In this document: piece after piece, positions 1-7,776 of the stretch
How the letters are laid out: every line of letters starts with the position of its first letter
Position numbering within the stretch: the first letter of the stretch is position 1
Assembly (NCBI GenBank): GCA_017522915.1
Contig: JAFWXX010000052.1
Coordinates: forward strand, 1 to 39,621
DNA length: 39,621 nt
Origin: Bacteroidaceae bacterium
GTDB taxonomy: Bacteria; Bacteroidota; Bacteroidia; Bacteroidales; Bacteroidaceae
Reading direction: 5' to 3'
Made by a program: the position numbers and the translations under genes
Notes under the pieces: generated by a model
Told to the model about the DNA's origin: nothing
Database searches by the model: none
Seen by the model: the letters and a program-made list of their open reading frames with translations, nothing else

Positions 1-38
1 CCTGCGCCTATGACCAGTATGTCGTAATTGAATGTCAC
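1..38 (-). CDS. N-terminus of a FAD/NAD-binding flavoprotein, probably MnmG (partial)
   Basis: Only the first 12 codons lie in the window; the gene runs off the left edge. Reading from a GTG at 38 gives (V/M)TFNYDILVIGAG, the first beta strand and the start of the GxGxxG dinucleotide-binding loop of a Rossmann-fold flavoprotein. An in-frame TAG five codons upstream of the GTG, with no ATG between, makes GTG the only possible start. Bacteroidales MnmG (GidA, the tRNA uridine-34 carboxymethylaminomethyl modification enzyme) starts in very much this way, so that is my first guess. Dihydrolipoyl dehydrogenase or another flavoprotein cannot be excluded from 12 residues. Confidence 0.5.
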   Translation of the reverse strand, partial: MTFNYDILVIGA

Positions 39-88
39 GTTATTCCTATGCTATCTGCCGGGCGACATGCCGGCATATTACCAATCAA

Positions 89-96
89 CAAAAATA
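89..96 (-). promoter_or_regulatory. Candidate -7 element for the left-edge flavoprotein gene
   Basis: The minus strand reads TATTTTTG here, a match to the Bacteroides -7 consensus TAnnTTTG, about 50 nt upstream of the GTG start at 38. A TTTG lies further upstream (124 to 121) but at 24 nt, longer than the usual 19-21, so the -33 element is uncertain. Confidence 0.35.
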
Positions 97-231
97 ATAC
101 AACTTTGCGGAAAGTGAGTACAAACATTCTGATTTTTTGTGCTTGTGTGTTTTGCATGCCGGTTAAATATATATCGCTTTCTTGCCTGCATCAGCAAGAA
201 GTGATATTTGCAGTTAATCATGCAACAAATA

Positions 232-262
232 ATCCCGGAGCACTGTTGATGTACTCCGGGAT
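232..262 (-). terminator. Terminator of the GPH transporter gene
   Basis: The inverted repeat ATCCCGGAG (232-240) / CTCCGGGAT (254-262) with a 13-nt loop lies 22 nt beyond the transporter stop codon. On the minus strand the hairpin is followed by TATTTGTT, a modest T-rich tail. This fits an intrinsic terminator for the transporter. Confidence 0.65.
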
Positions 263-283
263 ATGTCTAATCTGTATCTCTTT

Positions 284-1672
284 TTATTCCCTGGTCTTTC
301 TCAGCTCTTCGGTAATCTCTCTCATGCGCTTTGTCGTGAGCGGATAGATGAAGATGAAGAATGCCGAAATGCCGGCTACGGCTGCAGGAATCCAGCTCAT
401 GAGCAGCCTTATTCCTTCAACAGCATCGGCTGTCTGAACTGCACCCTCTTCGGTGTTGAAGCCGAATGCTGCGAGTATCCACATCACTGCCGATGCTCCT
501 AATGCACCTCCGAACTTCTGGGCCATAGACGAAGAGGAGAATATGAGACCTGTGGATGCGGTCTTGAACTTCAGTTCGGCATAGTCCGATATGTCGGCAT
601 ACATGCTCCATACGAGCGGTGAAACGACACCGGTCAGTATGCATACGAGAATCTGCAATACAAGGAGTGTCCAGTATGCGCCGCTGCCGCTGGTCGGTAC
701 ATAGTAGAATGCTATGCAGAGTGCGATGAGTGCGAAGAGCGACCATAGGAATGTGCCTTTCTTGCCCAGTTTGAATGTTATTGGTGTGGCTGCGGCAACG
801 CCTATCATGTTGGCTACTTCGCCAATGGCAAGGAATATGCCGGCATAGAATATGAAGTCAATGGAGAATATTGACAATGTTGCGTCCTTGGCAATGAGTG
901 TGGCGAAATAGAAAGGAATGACCGAGTAGCGTATCGCGTTGAAGAAGTTGAAGAATAGTACTCCGCCGAGCAGTATCCACCATGGGGCGTTATGGAGCAG
1001 CGAGCCGAGGTCTGCACTTATGCTAGTTGTCTTTGGGGCGGTCTTTACTCTCTCCTTTGTCATGGCAAAGGTAAGCACGAAGAGTATGACACATACGATG
1101 CCCACCACAATCATCGCATACTGCCATGCGTCGGGGTTGAGCGTGAGCTCGCCTGTGGTGCCGGCAAAGAAGTTGCAGAGCGGTTCCCAGAATGCAAGCA
1201 CGATGAACGAGCCGCCATAGGCGAAGAACATGCGGAAAGATGAGAAGACTGTCTTCTCGTCGGTGTCCTCGGTAATAACTCCCAGCATTGAGCCGTATGG
1301 CACATTTATGGCTGTATATACTGTCATCATTAGAATATATGTCACGAAGGCCCATACGGTATTGCCGCTTTCACCGAAATCGGGCTTGGTAAGGAGCAGC
1401 ACTCCTGCAATGGCAAAAGGAACAGCTATCCACAAGAGATATGGCCTGTATTTTCCCCAGCGTGTGTCGGTGCGGTCAGCAATGATGCCCATCATGGGGT
1501 CCGAAACGGCGTCCCATACACGTGTTACCAGCATGAGTATTGCCGTGGTGCCGAGGTCGAGCTTGAATACCATTGCATAGAATAGGGGCAGATATGCACT
1601 GAAAATCTTCCAGAACATAGACGAGGCCATGTCTCCGAAACCATAGCCGATTTTTTCTTTTAATGTTGCCAT
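284..1672 (-). CDS. MFS sugar:cation symporter, GPH (MelB-like) family
   Basis: A 462-residue polytopic membrane protein, the usual length for the glycoside-pentoside-hexuronide (GPH) family that imports glycosides or sugar acids with H+ or Na+. The N-terminus has the family pattern: KIGYGFGDMASSMFWK, then DAVSDPMMGIIADRTDTRWGKYRPYLLW at about residues 55-82, containing the conserved Asp residues and the RxGKxRP loop between helices 2 and 3. About 12 hydrophobic segments follow, with a charged C-terminal tail. The gene is monocistronic: it has its own promoter and terminator, and no sugar-processing enzyme is next to it, so the substrate cannot be inferred. The start at 1672 is supported by the promoter 31 nt upstream. 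Confidence 0.88.
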   Translation of the reverse strand: MATLKEKIGYGFGDMASSMFWKIFSAYLPLFYAMVFKLDLGTTAILMLVTRVWDAVSDPMMGIIADRTDTRWGKYRPYLLWIAVPFAIAGVLLLTKPDFGESGNTVWAFVTYILMMTVYTAINVPYGSMLGVITEDTDEKTVFSSFRMFFAYGGSFIVLAFWEPLCNFFAGTTGELTLNPDAWQYAMIVVGIVCVILFVLTFAMTKERVKTAPKTTSISADLGSLLHNAPWWILLGGVLFFNFFNAIRYSVIPFYFATLIAKDATLSIFSIDFIFYAGIFLAIGEVANMIGVAAATPITFKLGKKGTFLWSLFALIALCIAFYYVPTSGSGAYWTLLVLQILVCILTGVVSPLVWSMYADISDYAELKFKTASTGLIFSSSSMAQKFGGALGASAVMWILAAFGFNTEEGAVQTADAVEGIRLLMSWIPAAVAGISAFFIFIYPLTTKRMREITEELRKTRE

Positions 1673-1702
1673 CGCTTTTTTGTTTTGTTAGTGTTTGATG
1701 TG

Positions 1703-1733
1703 CGAATATAGCAAAACAGAACCGTACTGCAAA
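1703..1733 (-). promoter_or_regulatory. Bacteroides-type promoter of the GPH transporter gene
   Basis: On the minus strand, TTTG (1733-1730), a 19-nt spacer and TATATTCG (1710-1703) match the Bacteroides -33/-7 consensus with the right spacing and one mismatch in the -7 box. The start codon is 30 nt downstream. The TTTG is also the first part of one of two operator-like repeats described separately. Confidence 0.7.
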
Positions 1734-1782
1734 CCGTGAATCTCTGTTTTTTAACGTTTATAAGGTAAAACGGTACTGCAAA
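1721..1782 (-). promoter_or_regulatory. Pair of operator-like direct repeats TTTGCAGTACSGT
   Basis: The minus strand carries TTTGCAGTACGGT at 1733-1721 and TTTGCAGTACCGT at 1782-1770: 12 of 13 bases are the same and the start-to-start distance is 49 bp, close to a whole number of helical turns. The proximal copy contains the -33 TTTG of the transporter promoter. The arrangement suggests a pair of regulator sites; no regulator gene is adjacent. Confidence 0.4.
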
Positions 1783-1935
1783 AGAGTGTCGCCGGTTGTT
1801 ATATTTATCTCTTTTCTTCCGTTGAAAAGGGAAAAAATACGTGTTCCGGCAGCAGAAACATATCTTTGCTTCCGTCTGTCGTGTATGCGAGTGTCACTGC
1901 AAGCATGACAAGGGATTTTTAAAATTATCTTCCCT

Positions 1936-1969
1936 TTTGGCTTTTTTTATAAAAAAAAGTTTATTTTTG
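1936..1969 (+). promoter_or_regulatory. Candidate promoter of frdCAB
   Basis: TATTTTTG at 1962-1969 matches the -7 consensus TAnnTTTG. A TTTG at 1936-1939 could be the -33 element, but the spacer is 22 nt, slightly long. It would give an AT-rich leader of about 65 nt ahead of the frdC start at 2042. Confidence 0.45.
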
Positions 1970-2041
1970 TCATTTGTAAAAGTGCGTTCAAACGTATCTG
2001 AAATACTATTTATTTATTATATAATTTAATATCAATTCATT

Positions 2042-2770
2042 ATGTGGTTATCTAAATCTTCTGTGGGAAGAAAGGTGGTAATGAGCGTGACAGGTGCAGC
2101 CCTGGTGCTCTTCCTTCTTTTCCACATGTCAATGAACTTGGTTGCTATCATCAGCACCGATGGTTACAACGCTATCTGTGAGTTCTTGGGAGCTAACTGG
2201 TATGCATTGGTGGGAACAGCAGGCCTTGCTGCTCTTGTCGTTCTGCATTTCGTTTATGCTTTCATCCTTACTTTGCAGAACAGAAAGGCCCGCGGTTCAC
2301 AGCGATATGCTGTTTCCGAGAGACCTAAGAACGTGACATGGGCCTCTCAGAACATGCTCGTGTTGGGTATCATCGTTGTTCTTGGTATCGGCCTTCACCT
2401 ATTCAACTTCTGGGCAAAGATGCAGTTGCCTGAGGTATTGCACATGATGGGCATGCATGTTGATGCCGTTACAATGGAGAATGTAGCCAATGGCTCATAC
2501 TACATTGCAAGCACATTCAGCTGCCCTGTATATGCGGCTATCTATGTAATATGGCTGGCTGCTCTCTGGTTCCACCTTACTCACGGTATCTGGAGCTCAA
2601 TGCAGACATTGGGTGTAAACAACAATGTGTGGATTTGCCGCTGGAAGGCTATCGGCAATGTATTGGCAACAATCATTATCCTTGGCTTCCTGGTAGTTGT
2701 AGTAGCCGGTTACTTCGGCCTTGGCGCGCTTGGCAAGATTGCCTTGGAGTGCGGTGCTGCATGCTGCTAA
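2042..2770 (+). CDS. frdC: Fumarate reductase / succinate dehydrogenase cytochrome b subunit
   Basis: This 242-residue membrane subunit anchors the FrdAB dimer and passes electrons from menaquinol to fumarate through haem b. Five hydrophobic segments can be seen (about 12-35, 55-77, 104-125, 160-182 and 205-230). Histidines in four of them (H28, H69, H119 and H178 or H181 in HLTHG) fit the ligands of two haems, as in the single-subunit di-haem b558 type known from Wolinella and Bacteroides. It is the first gene of frdCAB, 34 nt before frdA. The start has no clear Shine-Dalgarno sequence, which is normal for this phylum. In Bacteroides this complex drives succinate formation during fermentation. 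The direction (fumarate reduction) is inferred from the anaerobic context. Confidence 0.93.
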   Translation: MWLSKSSVGRKVVMSVTGAALVLFLLFHMSMNLVAIISTDGYNAICEFLGANWYALVGTAGLAALVVLHFVYAFILTLQNRKARGSQRYAVSERPKNVTWASQNMLVLGIIVVLGIGLHLFNFWAKMQLPEVLHMMGMHVDAVTMENVANGSYYIASTFSCPVYAAIYVIWLAALWFHLTHGIWSSMQTLGVNNNVWICRWKAIGNVLATIIILGFLVVVVAGYFGLGALGKIALECGAACC

Positions 2771-2804
2771 TATCATTTTTTTGTAAATCATAAAATCATA
2801 GATT

Positions 2805-4763
2805 ATGGCTAAAATAAGTTCAGTAAAAGTGGATTCCAAAATTCCCGAAGGCCCATTGGCTGAAAAATGGACTAACTATAAGGCACATCAGAAACTGGTG
2901 AACCCGGCCAACAAGCGTAAGTTGGATATCATTGTTGTAGGTACAGGTCTTGCAGGTGCTTCAGGTGCTGCATCACTCGGTGCTATGGGTTTCAATGTCC
3001 TTAACTTCTGTATTCAGGATTCTCCGCGTCGTGCTCACTCTATTGCAGCACAGGGCGGTATCAATGCAGCAAAGAACTATCAGAACGACGGTGACTCGGT
3101 TTATCGTCTTTTCTACGATACAATCAAGGGTGGCGACTACCGTGCACGCGAGGCTAACGTTCACCGTTTGGCCGAGGTGTCAGGTGCTATCATCGACCAG
3201 TGTGTTGCACAGTGCGTTCCTTTCGCACGCGAGTACGGCGGCCTCTTGGCTAACCGTTCATTCGGCGGTGCTCAGGTATCACGTACATTCTATGCCCGCG
3301 GCCAGACCGGTCAGCAGCTCCTTCTCGGTGCTTACTCAGCACTCAACTATCAGGTAAATCAGGGTACAGTAAAGGTGTTTACACGCTATGAGATGCTCGA
3401 CCTCGTTGTCATCGACGGCCGTGCACGCGGTATCATCGCACGTAACCTCGTTACCGGTAAGGTAGAGCGTTTTGCTGCTCACGCAGTGGTTATCGCTACA
3501 GGCGGTTACGGAAACGCATACTTCCTCTCTACAAATGCTATGGGAAGCAACGGTTCTGCTGCTCTCCAGTGCTACCGCAAGGGTGCTTACTTCGCAAACC
3601 CATGCTATGCTCAGATTCACCCGACATGTATTCCTGTTCACGGTGACAAGCAGTCTAAGCTGACACTTATGTCTGAGTCTCTGCGTAACGACGGACGTAT
3701 CTGGGTTCCTAAGAAGATTGAGGATGCAAAGGCTCTCCAGGCCGGAACAAAGCATCCTAACGATATTCCGGATGAAGACCGCGACTTCTATCTTGAGCGC
3801 CGTTATCCGGCATTCGGTAACCTCGTTCCGCGTGACGTTGCTTCACGTGCTGCCAAGGAGCGTTGCGACAAGGGCTTCGGCGTGAACAATACAGGTCTTG
3901 CCGTATTCCTCGACTTCAAGTATGCTATACAGCGTCTTGGTGAGGATGTAGTGCGCCAGCGTTACGGTAACCTCTTCGACATGTATGAGGAAATTGCCGA
4001 TACAAACCCATACAAGGAGCCTATGATGATATTCCCGGCTATCCACTACACAATGGGCGGTATCTGGGTTGATTACGAGCTCCAGACATCAATCCCAGGC
4101 TTGTTCGCTATCGGCGAGGCTAACTTCAGCGACCACGGTGCTAACCGCCTCGGTGCATCGGCTCTCATGCAGGGTCTTGCCGACGGTTACTTCGTTCTTC
4201 CTTATACAATACAGAACTATCTGGCCGACCAGATTCAGGTTCCGCGTTTCAGCACAGACGCACCGGAGTTCGTGGCAGCAGAGAAGGCTGTAAACGACAA
4301 GATTGCAAAGCTTATGGCTATCAAGGGTACACGCAGTGTCGATTCTATCCATAAGGAACTCGGTCTTGTGATGTGGGACAATGTAGGTATGGCACGTACC
4401 AAGGAGTCTCTTGAGAAGGCTCTCAAGGAGATTGCACGTGTTGAGAAAATCTTCTGGAGCGAGCTCCGTATCCCAGGTGAGGCCGACACACTCAACATTG
4501 AGCTTGAGAAGGCTCTACGCCTCCTCGACTTCATTGAGATTGGCAAGCTTATGGCATACGATGCCCTTAACCGTGAGGAGTCTTGCGGCGGTCACTTCCG
4601 CGAAGAGCACCAGACCGAAGAGGGTGAGGCTAAGCGCGACGACGAGAACTTCTCTTATGTTGCTTGCTGGAAATATACCGGCGAGGGCGAAGAGCCGGAA
4701 CTCCTCAAAGAGGACCTCAACTATCAGTACATTAAGGTACAGCAGCGTAACTACAAAAACTAA
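2805..4763 (+). CDS. frdA: Fumarate reductase / succinate dehydrogenase flavoprotein subunit
   Basis: A 652-residue catalytic subunit, the length typical of Bacteroides FrdA. It contains the FAD-binding [13 protein letters not shown] near residue 47, [15 protein letters not shown] with the His that covalently holds FAD, the substrate-domain motif QIHPTCIP, and the second FAD contact [15 protein letters not shown]. It reduces fumarate to succinate on the cytoplasmic face using electrons from FrdB. It lies 34 nt after frdC and 21 nt before frdB in one operon. Codon use is strongly biased towards a small set (GGT, CGT, CTC, GCT), which fits high expression. Confidence 0.96.
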   Translation: MAKISSVKVDSKIPEGPLAEKWTNYKAHQKLVNPANKRKLDIIVVGTGLAGASGAASLGAMGFNVLNFCIQDSPRRAHSIAAQGGINAAKNYQNDGDSVYRLFYDTIKGGDYRAREANVHRLAEVSGAIIDQCVAQCVPFAREYGGLLANRSFGGAQVSRTFYARGQTGQQLLLGAYSALNYQVNQGTVKVFTRYEMLDLVVIDGRARGIIARNLVTGKVERFAAHAVVIATGGYGNAYFLSTNAMGSNGSAALQCYRKGAYFANPCYAQIHPTCIPVHGDKQSKLTLMSESLRNDGRIWVPKKIEDAKALQAGTKHPNDIPDEDRDFYLERRYPAFGNLVPRDVASRAAKERCDKGFGVNNTGLAVFLDFKYAIQRLGEDVVRQRYGNLFDMYEEIADTNPYKEPMMIFPAIHYTMGGIWVDYELQTSIPGLFAIGEANFSDHGANRLGASALMQGLADGYFVLPYTIQNYLADQIQVPRFSTDAPEFVAAEKAVNDKIAKLMAIKGTRSVDSIHKELGLVMWDNVGMARTKESLEKALKEIARVEKIFWSELRIPGEADTLNIELEKALRLLDFIEIGKLMAYDALNREESCGGHFREEHQTEEGEAKRDDENFSYVACWKYTGEGEEPELLKEDLNYQYIKVQQRNYKN

Positions 4764-4784
4764 TCATTCCTAAATTTGTAAGCA

Positions 4785-5540
4785 ATGGATAAAAATATAA
4801 GTTTTACATTGAAGGTATGGCGTCAGAGAGGTCCTAAGGCTAAAGGTGCATTCGAGACCTATCAGATGAAGGATATTCCGGGCGATACCTCATTCCTTGA
4901 GATGCTCGACATTCTTAACGAGCAGTTGGTAAACGAGAACAAGGAACCTATCGTGTTCGACCACGACTGCCGCGAGGGTATCTGCGGTATGTGTTCGCTT
5001 TACGTGAACGGTCATCCCCACGGCCCTGCTACAGGTGCTACAACCTGTCAGCTCTACATGCGCCGCTTCAAGGATGGCGATACTATCACCGTTGAGCCAT
5101 GGCGTTCGGCAGGCTTCCCTGTAATCCGTGACCTTATGGTTGACCGTACAGCGTTCGACAAGATACAGCAGGCCGGCGGTTACGTTTCTATCAATACCGG
5201 CGGTATGCCCGATGCCAATGCAATTCCTATCGGCAAGGATGTTGCCGAGGAGGCTATGGATGCTGCGGCTTGTATCGGTTGCGGTGCTTGTGTAGCTGCT
5301 TGTAAGAACGGTTCGGCAATGTTGTTCGTATCGGCTAAGGTGAGCCAGTTCGCACTGTTGCCACAGGGTAAGGTTGAGGCCAAGAAGCGCGTTAAGGCAA
5401 TGGTTGCCAAGATGGACGAGCTCGGCTTCGGTAACTGTACCAATACCCGTGCTTGCGAGGCTGAGTGTCCTAAGTGTGTTTCAATCAGCAATATCGCTCG
5501 TTTGAACCGTGAGTTCATCAAGGCTAAGCTGAAGGATTGA
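4785..5540 (+). CDS. frdB: Fumarate reductase / succinate dehydrogenase iron-sulfur subunit
   Basis: A 251-residue electron-transfer subunit. Its N-terminal ferredoxin fold carries C62, C67, C70 and C88 ([10 protein letters not shown] ... TTC) for a [2Fe-2S] cluster. The C-terminal part carries [11 protein letters not shown] (C163, C166, C169, C173) and C218, C224, C228, C231 ([14 protein letters not shown]) for the [4Fe-4S] and [3Fe-4S] clusters. All twelve expected cysteines are present, so the chain from FrdC haem to FrdA FAD looks intact. It is the last gene of the operon, with a strong terminator 20 nt after the stop. Confidence 0.96.
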   Translation: MDKNISFTLKVWRQRGPKAKGAFETYQMKDIPGDTSFLEMLDILNEQLVNENKEPIVFDHDCREGICGMCSLYVNGHPHGPATGATTCQLYMRRFKDGDTITVEPWRSAGFPVIRDLMVDRTAFDKIQQAGGYVSINTGGMPDANAIPIGKDVAEEAMDAAACIGCGACVAACKNGSAMLFVSAKVSQFALLPQGKVEAKKRVKAMVAKMDELGFGNCTNTRACEAECPKCVSISNIARLNREFIKAKLKD

Positions 5541-5559
5541 TAATTGTCAATGATAATCG

Positions 5560-5600
5560 TTGAGGGCCGCACGAACATGCGGCCCTCAATTTGTTTTTGC
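5560..5600 (+). terminator. Strong intrinsic terminator of frdCAB
   Basis: A perfect 12-bp stem, TTGAGGGCCGCA (5560-5571) / TGCGGCCCTCAA (5578-5589), with a 6-nt loop is followed by TTTGTTTTTGC. This is a classical terminator for the frd operon. It may also slow transcripts arriving from the convergent sigma operon, but there is no T tract in that direction. Confidence 0.9.
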
Positions 5601-5650
5601 TTTGCTCTTTCTGTTAAGATAATCCGGTATGTGTGAATATCCGGTGTTCT

Positions 5651-6028
5651 TTACTCTCTATTCTTGTGTTGTTTGAAATAGCTTCTCCTCATCCAATGGT
5701 CAAAGCTGATGAGAATAAAGAATATTATAGCAAAGTGCATATAGGGTGATGCAAATATCTCAAGCTGAAGGAATATGTCAGTTGTATCTTTGAATATCCT
5801 TGTCAGCTCATCACCGTAGAAGCGGTACATGAAAATTCCAATAAAGGTTGAGAGAACGGCCGATACGCCAACGATGGAATAGAATATCAGCCTTTCTGTT
5901 CTCTTCTCTCTAATGCGTATATACTCTTCAATCTTCTGCATTGTGCAGAAGGTGAAATTTGAAGGCAGTGCATTGTTTCTGCTGCTCATAGCCTTCCTTA
6001 AACCTCTGTCTTTTGCTTCCTGTTTCAT
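5651..6028 (-). CDS. Small two-helix membrane protein behind an ECF sigma gene, candidate anti-sigma factor
   Basis: A 125-residue protein whose start overlaps the sigma factor stop by 4 nt (ATGA), so the two are translationally coupled. The N-terminal 45 residues are soluble and charged and include ALPSNFTFCTMQKIEE; hydrophobic segments lie at about 47-68 and 96-113, and the C-terminus is basic. A short cytoplasmic segment followed by membrane helices, coupled to an ECF sigma gene, is the layout of anti-sigma factors, and short proteins with an LPSNF motif follow ECF genes in Bacteroides. I see no HxxxCxxC zinc anti-sigma motif, so the role is inferred from position. Confidence 0.7.
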   Translation of the reverse strand: MKQEAKDRGLRKAMSSRNNALPSNFTFCTMQKIEEYIRIREKRTERLIFYSIVGVSAVLSTFIGIFMYRFYGDELTRIFKDTTDIFLQLEIFASPYMHFAIIFFILISFDHWMRRSYFKQHKNRE

Positions 6029-6567
6029 AAATCATCAAGTATGAGGTATAACTTTTTCCTTATGCGATGTAGCTTTATCTTTACATTGCTTGCAGTGAGT
6101 CCCAGTACCGATGCCACTTCGGCAACAGGTTTCTCATTCATATAATAAAGGGTTATCAAGGCCCGTTCATCAGCACTGAGCATCTCAATAGCTCTGTACA
6201 GCCTTTGCAGTTGTTCTTCGCTGCTGTTGTCCAGTGTCTCATCGATAATCTCATCAGGGATCTCCTTATATACCGCATCGTCCAGATGAAGTGTGTCGTG
6301 TTTTCTCTTGCGTGCAGCCGAGATTGCGGTGTTGGTCGCGATGCGGTATATCCATGTTGAGAAACTGCTCTCTTCCTTGAAGGAGGACAACTGCCGGAAC
6401 ACCTTTATGAATACATCCTGTGTCAGTTCCTCTGCATCTTCCTTGCATGGGACAATGTGGGCAATAAGGTTGAATATCTGCCCACTGTATCTGTTGAGGA
6501 TATGCTCGAATTGTTCGCTTTTGCCGCAGAGGATTTCCTGTATTATATGTATGTCGTCTCTCTTCAT
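6025..6567 (-). CDS. ECF-type RNA polymerase sigma factor
   Basis: A 180-residue sigma-70 family protein with only regions 2 and 4. Region 2 (about residues 24-88) contains EDAEELTQDVFIKVFRQLSSF and the -10 reading segment FSTWIYRIATNTAISAARKRK. Region 4 (about 120-176) contains LSADERALITLYYMNEKPVAEVASVLGL followed by SNVKIKLHRIRKKLY, a helix-turn-helix for the -35 element. It is cotranscribed with the small membrane protein at 5651-6028. The promoter in front of it has a twin facing the divergent gene, which suggests that this sigma factor transcribes both. ATG at 6567 lies unusually close to its predicted transcription start. Confidence 0.92.
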   Translation of the reverse strand: MKRDDIHIIQEILCGKSEQFEHILNRYSGQIFNLIAHIVPCKEDAEELTQDVFIKVFRQLSSFKEESSFSTWIYRIATNTAISAARKRKHDTLHLDDAVYKEIPDEIIDETLDNSSEEQLQRLYRAIEMLSADERALITLYYMNEKPVAEVASVLGLTASNVKIKLHRIRKKLYLILDDL

Positions 6568-6571
6568 CTAT

Positions 6572-6603
6572 CTAATAGACGTTGAAAAGTCTTTTCGGTT
6601 ACA
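6572..6603 (-). promoter_or_regulatory. Candidate ECF-type promoter of the sigma factor operon
   Basis: The minus strand reads TGTAACCG (6603-6596), 15 nt, then GTCTATTAG (6580-6572). The same -35 word, spacer length and -10 word occur in the opposite direction at 6630-6660. A -35 with AAC and a -10 with GTC are typical of ECF promoters, so autoregulation is likely. The start codon lies only 4 nt beyond the -10 region. Confidence 0.65.
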
Positions 6604-6629
6604 AAAATTTCAAAAAAATAGAATGAAAA

Positions 6630-6660
6630 TGTAACCGTTCGGGAGTTGTTGCGTCTAAAG
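6630..6660 (+). promoter_or_regulatory. Candidate ECF-type promoter of the DUF6249-like gene
   Basis: TGTAACCG (6630-6637), 15 nt, GTCTAAAG (6653-6660): identical in -35 word and spacer length to the divergent sigma-operon promoter, and sharing GTCTA in the -10. The leader to the start at 6702 is about 35 nt. Confidence 0.65.
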
Positions 6661-6701
6661 GGTGTAAGGAATGAATTGTTAACCTTTAAATTTAAATAAT
6701 T

Positions 6702-7091
6702 ATGCTGGATTTTATCATGGTTCCTGCCGTTGTCGGTATTATTGTATTGGGAATTTACAAGTTGTTTGAGCTTTTTGTACGAAAGAAGGAGCGTCTTATT
6801 ATCATTGAAAAAATCGGGGATAAACTGACTCCTGATATGTTGAATGCCAAAATAGAATTTCCTGCACGTATCCTGAATTTTTCTTCAGCGGCATTGAAGT
6901 TCGGTTGTCTGTTTATGGGGCTTGGAATCGGTATGCTGGTTGCCTTTGCCATTCACTATAACTTTGCATCATTTGTGGAGAGTACTTATTATACCAGAAG
7001 TACTGTCTATGGTTCGTGTGTGCTGCTGTTCGGCGGTATTGGATTAATTACAGCCTTTATTGTTGAGCTGAAGATCAACAATAAAAAATAA
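6702..7091 (+). CDS. DUF6249-like small membrane protein, likely target of the divergent ECF sigma factor
   Basis: A 129-residue protein with hydrophobic segments at about 4-25, 66-84 and 103-122. A basic, charged stretch between the first two (FVRKKERLIIIEKIGDKL) should lie in the cytoplasm. It resembles the DUF6249 membrane proteins that Bacteroides often keep beside ECF sigma genes; no enzymatic function is known to me. It is transcribed away from the sigma gene from a promoter of the same type and ends in a strong terminator. It could be part of the same stress response, or a regulator of the sigma factor; neither is shown by the sequence. Confidence 0.75.
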   Translation: MLDFIMVPAVVGIIVLGIYKLFELFVRKKERLIIIEKIGDKLTPDMLNAKIEFPARILNFSSAALKFGCLFMGLGIGMLVAFAIHYNFASFVESTYYTRSTVYGSCVLLFGGIGLITAFIVELKINNKK

Positions 7092-7107
7092 GCAGTGAAT
7101 GACTTTA

Positions 7108-7149
7108 AATGACAGCCGGCTTGCCTCATTGGCAAGCCGGCTGTCATTT
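7108..7149. terminator. Bidirectional terminator between convergent genes
   Basis: A near-perfect hairpin: AAATGACAGCCGGCTTGCC pairs with its complement at 7131-7149 around a 5-nt loop, starting 17 nt after the DUF6249-like gene and ending 11 nt before the WbqC-family stop. The very GC-rich stem, flanked by A and T runs on both sides, suits termination from both directions. Confidence 0.85.
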
Positions 7150-7160
7150 ATGAAGCGTTT

Positions 7161-7769
7161 TTATGTGCTCTCTTTAAGCGTTATCAGTCCCTCCGGGCCC
7201 ATGTTGAATAGCAGGTCGGCAATGCTGAGATTAGGGATAAATCCGTTCCTCTGGGCAAAGACCTGGTAGTACTCTCCGGTGCAGCAGTTGCTCTTTTCAA
7301 GGGCTTTCGGCTCTGCTATGTGCCGCATGTCATTCAGTGTCTCTTCTGCAGTGCTGTCTATTATACGTGTCTCGCGTTCAAGTCCAAGAAGCTCGCAAAC
7401 GGTGTTGTGCAGTCTCAGGTTGAAGTCCATGAGAAAGCCGTCACGCTCTTCGTAGAAGTGTGCGAAGTCGTCGGCATAGTAGTCGAAGAACGGGCTCTTG
7501 CGGTATGCGCTTACAATAGCGTTCCAATGCCGGTGTCTCCAGTTGCCGTGTTCGCTGATACGAACGTCGCGCATGGCAATGCTGCCGCCGTCATGTACAA
7601 CGGGTATGGTAAGGCTTTGCTTGCCGTTCTCCGTTGCTATTACGGCACGGCTCCTGTATGTCTGCTTGACATAAGGCGAGCCGGCATCGAAGAGTATTGC
7701 ACTGCTGTTGTACAGCTGTACGTACAACGGCAGCGGAGCAAGATATAACGGATGCGACAGCAGAATCAT
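7161..7769 (-). CDS. WbqC family protein
   Basis: About 202 residues of the WbqC family, known from O-antigen clusters and from a conserved place beside lepB in Bacteroides; the biochemical role is unsettled. Features seen are the opening MILLSHPLYLAPLPLY, the central YRSRAVIATENGKQSLTIPV, and HRHWNAIVSAYRKSPFFDYY, which are typical of the family. The frame is open to an ATG at 7796, which would overlap lepB by 20 nt. I prefer the ATG at 7769, 7 nt after the lepB stop, because family members begin with the MILL motif at residue 1. It is the last gene of dapB-lepB-wbqC. Confidence 0.8.
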   Translation of the reverse strand: MILLSHPLYLAPLPLYVQLYNSSAILFDAGSPYVKQTYRSRAVIATENGKQSLTIPVVHDGGSIAMRDVRISEHGNWRHRHWNAIVSAYRKSPFFDYYADDFAHFYEERDGFLMDFNLRLHNTVCELLGLERETRIIDSTAEETLNDMRHIAEPKALEKSNCCTGEYYQVFAQRNGFIPNLSIADLLFNMGPEGLITLKEST

Positions 7770-7776
7770 GGCATTG

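Larger units (their letters stand above)
1673..2041. other. 369-nt intergenic region between divergent transporter and frdC genes
   Basis: It holds the transporter promoter and its repeats (1703-1782) and, nearer frdC, a candidate frd promoter (1936-1969). The frdC-proximal part is very AT-rich. A 62-codon frame at 1841-2029 runs through the frd promoter, has no family-like features and is not called. I see nothing else supportable. Confidence 0.6.

Noticed and set aside
48..347. 99-codon plus-strand ORF at the left end
   Set aside because: It covers the promoter of the edge gene and the transporter terminator and enters the transporter gene antisense. No domain is seen.
1841..2029. 62-codon ORF upstream of frdC
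   Set aside because: It runs through the candidate frd promoter and AT-rich leader, has no family features, and its composition follows the AT-rich DNA.
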